A DNA stretch of 64,000 bases from Bradyrhizobium sp. SK17 (GTDB taxonomy: Bacteria > Pseudomonadota > Alphaproteobacteria > Rhizobiales > Xanthobacteraceae). The position numbers and the translations under genes are program-made. Shown here in pieces: positions 62,484 to 64,000 of this stretch. The stretch lies in assembly GCF_002831585.1 (NCBI RefSeq), contig NZ_CP025113.1, forward strand, positions 372,001 to 436,000. Direction: 5' to 3'. The notes beneath the pieces were generated by a model. It was not told the origin of the DNA. It was given only the letters and a program-made list of their open reading frames with translations, and made no database searches. How positions within the stretch are numbered: position 1 is the stretch's first letter; the number at the start of each line of letters is the position of its first letter.

Positions 62484-62524
62484 TTGACGGGTTTGCGGTG
62501 TCCACTTCGCTCGAAAAAGCTCTA
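62484..62524. repeat. Degenerate copy of the TTGACGCG/CACTTCGCT repeat
   Basis: TTTGACGGGTTTGCGGTGTC then CACTTCGCTCGAAAAAGCTC and TAG corresponds to the right half of the element at 27895-27948 with an internal deletion. Confidence 0.6.
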
Positions 62525-62743
62525 GTTCCTGAAGCGTTCGTCCCACTGCGGCGGCCGGTAGCTGCGCTTCTTCGCCTTGAAATATTCGCGCGCAAAATGG
62601 ATGCCGATCCCGATCAGGAACGGTGGGGCGAGCGCGGTGGCAATCATCAGCGCGGTGATCGATTTCGGCGTCAGGATGTCCAGCACCATCGACGCCAGCA
62701 GCCACAGCGTGGCTGCGATCACCGCGACGTCGACGTGCTTCAT
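62522..62743 (-). CDS. 73-residue membrane protein
   Basis: Starting at ATG 62743 (after GGGGA), the protein has two hydrophobic helices (VAVIAATLWLLASMVLDIL and ITALMIATALAPPFLIGIGI). A basic, aromatic-rich tail (AREYFKAKKRSYRPPQWDER) follows, facing the cytoplasm by the positive-inside rule. An in-frame ATG at 62776 is possible. No family recognised. Confidence 0.6.
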   Translation of the reverse strand: MKHVDVAVIAATLWLLASMVLDILTPKSITALMIATALAPPFLIGIGIHFAREYFKAKKRSYRPPQWDERFRN

Positions 62744-62909
62744 TCCCCGTATTTCCCTTAGGTCCAAAACTGCCATCCGGGTTCCATCCTACCGGCTGGC
62801 CCGGCATGCGCCAAGGATTCCGGCGGCAGACGATACCTCCAGTCCTTCACTTTTTTGGAACGCCCCGCGCGCCATGTTGATCCGCATGTAGCGAATCCGG
62901 GAGGCCGCA

Positions 62910-63008
62910 ATGGGCAATTCCAGTGACATCCACAATGGCGTCGATCGTCCCGCCAGCCGGAACGACGTCAATGACGCCGTTGGCGACGGACTAGCCAGAG
63001 CGATCTGA
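62910..63008 (+). CDS. Possible 32-residue peptide
   Basis: An ATG at 62910 is six bases after GGGAGG, a strong ribosome site, and opens a 32-codon frame beginning MGNSSDIHNGVDRPASRND and ending RAI. The product is polar and without a recognisable motif. The strong ribosome site is the only argument for it. Confidence 0.3.
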   Translation: MGNSSDIHNGVDRPASRNDVNDAVGDGLARAI

Positions 63009-63323
63009 AGTCATGATGTGAAGTCATGGGGCCGTCGCAGGGCCGCAGCCAAATATCGAAAACAACCCCATGCAAAGCAACCCGTGTCGGCCGGCGTTCA
63101 AACCAAGCAACTTGACACGCCGGGCAACTCAGAGATAAACTTCTAATATTCAGAAATTTTCCGGTGTCCACGCCGAGGATGACGGCTGACCATGGTCTGC
63201 CGCGCCCGGCAGGAGCCATCAGCCTTGCGGCGGTCATCGGGGACTTCATCCGCATCAACGTGGGAATGGCAGGCAAGCAAGCGGCGGGAGCGAGTTGACG
63301 CTCCCGCCGCTCGATTTGTCGCG
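63009..63323. other. Gene-free 315-bp interval with a 12-bp hairpin
   Basis: No supported gene. GCGGCGGGAGCG-AGTTGA-CGCTCCCGCCGC at 63281-63310 is a perfect 12-bp stem 14 bases past the stop of the minus-strand gene at 63324. It probably ends that transcript despite lacking a clear U-run. The rest shows only weak reading frames. Confidence 0.5.
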
Positions 63324-63515
63324 CTATTCGCTCATCGACAGCATCGCGTTCAGCTCGACGGCCGTGCGCAGCTGCTCGATGCGCGCGGCCGTCTGCTCGC
63401 GTTCGGCGCCTTGCGGCAACCGCGCGAGCTGGCTCTCGAGGCGCATCCGATGCTCTTCGAGCCGCTGCTCGAACGTATGAGGCTCAGAACGTTTCCGCTT
63501 TTGAATCGTCTTCAT
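63324..63515 (-). CDS. 63-residue charged helical protein
   Basis: The ATG at 63515 is six bases after AAGGG. The product is a single predicted coiled-coil helix (EQRLEEHRMRLESQLARLPQ; REQTAARIEQLRTAVELNAM) with a basic N-terminus (MKTIQKRKRSEPH). It overlaps the 3' end of the 57-codon gene upstream by 32 bases in another frame, suggesting coupled translation. No family recognised. Confidence 0.7.
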   Translation of the reverse strand: MKTIQKRKRSEPHTFEQRLEEHRMRLESQLARLPQGAEREQTAARIEQLRTAVELNAMLSMSE

Positions 63516-63657
63516 CGTTGACCCTTGGCGGTTGCAGACCGGGACTGTTGGCCCAGCGGTCCAGTTGATCGATGACCCGAGCGTGGCTCGGCCGCCGCGG
63601 TTTCGGCGCTGCCGGCTCGTCGGATAGTTTTCGGGGAAGCTTGACGTCGTTGGTCAT
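63484..63657 (-). CDS. 57-residue basic hypothetical protein
   Basis: The ATG at 63657 is seven bases after GGGAG. The protein begins MTNDVKLPRKLSDEPAAPKP, has a basic Pro/Arg stretch, then the hydrophobic-spaced segment VIDQLDRWANSPGLQPP and an acidic end. The layout suggests a short disordered N-terminus and one helix. It overlaps the downstream 63-residue gene. Another frame over the same DNA (63512-63703) is Arg/Ser-rich and rejected. Confidence 0.65.
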   Translation of the reverse strand: MTNDVKLPRKLSDEPAAPKPRRPSHARVIDQLDRWANSPGLQPPRVNDEDDSKAETF

Positions 63658-63703
63658 GGCATCTCTCCCTCAACACAACGGGACAGCGACAGGACCGTTC
63701 CAA

Positions 63704-63835
63704 TATTTTCCTACTTAAAGTATTGATTTTGCTTGTTAATTATACTCAATCAACGTTTTTGTCTCAATCCATGGAACCCAATGTGAGTTGGTCGGTTTAG
63801 CAAATTACTCATTCAGCTAAGTTTGGGTTTTTCCA
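63704..63835. promoter_or_regulatory. AT-rich divergent control region
   Basis: This ~130-bp gap is markedly richer in A+T than the rest of the window and separates the minus-strand small genes from the plus-strand RHH gene. TTGATT (63723-63728) and AATCAA (63749-63754) form an inverted repeat around a TAATTATAC stretch, a plausible promoter/operator for either side. Confidence 0.4.
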
Positions 63836-64000
63836 ATGAACGAGCTGCGCGGCGAACGGTTGCAGGTCATGTTGTCGCCTGAGGAATTGGCTGCCCTCGA
63901 CGATTTCCGTTTCAAGCACCGTATGCCGACCCGCGCCGCGGCGGTCCGCGAGCTCCTCAAGCTCGGTTTGGCCGGCGTCGGCACCGACGGAACGGCGGGG
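63836..64000 (+). CDS. Ribbon-helix-helix protein (C-terminus cut by window edge)
   Basis: The ATG at 63836 opens 55 codons without a stop to the right edge. ERLQVMLSPEELAALDDFRF then KHRMPTRAAAVRELLKLGLA is an RHH_1/CopG-like fold: a basic strand, helix A starting at SPEEL, and helix B starting at the TRAAAVREL stretch. It is likely a small DNA-binding regulator, perhaps of the divergent small genes or itself. No adjacent toxin is visible within the window. Confidence 0.75.
   Translation, partial: MNELRGERLQVMLSPEELAALDDFRFKHRMPTRAAAVRELLKLGLAGVGTDGTAG

Noticed and set aside
63179..63298. 39-codon plus-strand frame (MTADHGLPRPAG...)
   Set aside because: The purine stretch abuts the ATG too closely for a ribosome site, and the end of the frame lies in the 63281-63310 hairpin.
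1..64000. tRNA, rRNA or CRISPR array
   Set aside because: No cloverleaf with a GTTCRANYC T-loop, no rRNA-like stretch and no regularly spaced direct repeats were seen by eye; a tRNAscan or CRISPR search was not possible.

Overview
The window is GC-rich, densely packed chromosomal DNA from an alphaproteobacterium of the Bradyrhizobium/Rhodopseudomonas group (Nitrobacteraceae). This is inferred from protein families (RcdA/DUF1465, DUF1192, DUF2849, DUF934, DUF2865, DUF459, malate synthase G, a fused CysN-CysC), from the REP-like intergenic palindromes, and from recall of similar Bradyrhizobium loci; no search was run. I see no rRNA, tRNA, CRISPR array, prophage or plasmid functions.

Layout. 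0-11 kb holds regulators and single-function genes: a LysR regulator divergent from a flavodoxin-fold oxidoreductase, an ABC exporter, rpmE (L31), a secreted serine hydrolase, a LysE exporter, a PaiB-type protein divergent from a MocR/PdxR regulator, and an RcdA-like proteolytic adaptor. 11-25 kb holds a probable AbcR/alpha-r15-type sRNA, a second-type methionyl-tRNA synthetase, a quinone oxidoreductase, a 7TM-PAS-GGDEF-EAL protein and a diguanylate cyclase, an IS30-family element inserted in a REP-type repeat, galU, and an Old-Yellow-Enzyme gene divergent from a MerR regulator with a textbook 19-bp-spacer promoter. 24-38 kb holds cell-envelope and metabolic genes: lytic transglycosylase, DUF459 protein, CsbD, two SDRs, a TauD-like dioxygenase, YqgE, a DsbD-alpha-like protein, a flippase, MAPEG, a patatin/3-hydroxybutyrate dehydrogenase pair, and a CAP lipoprotein.

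38.4-50.2 kb is an almost complete assimilatory sulfate pathway. On the minus strand lie cysG, DUF2849, cysI, DUF934, cysH and then sbp-cysT-cysW-cysA (sulfate uptake). On the plus strand, divergent from cysG, lie cysD and a cysN-cysC fusion. Sulfate is imported, activated to APS/PAPS, reduced to sulfite by CysH and to sulfide by the siroheme enzyme CysI, with siroheme made by CysG. No CysJ flavoprotein is present. Matching GAAA-TTTC palindromes sit in the control regions.

50-64 kb holds an AraC regulator divergent from an MFS exporter, glcB with a strong terminator, DUF2865 and L,D-transpeptidase envelope genes, an AI-2E-type membrane protein with DUF883 and holin-like small membrane proteins, an EamA exporter, a transglutaminase-like protein and a group of very small genes, ending in a ribbon-helix-helix gene cut by the right edge.

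Intergenic space is unusually structured. There are five copies of an inverted-REP pair element, two copies of a CATTGCGAG-type repeat, several other palindromes, and one ~450-bp element with an 18-bp perfect inverted repeat enclosing nested hairpins. I did not find a convincing new multi-gene defence or biosynthetic system. The least explained items are the nested-hairpin element, the putative sulfur operators, an orphan plus-strand terminator near 60.0 kb and the small-protein cluster at 60-64 kb.
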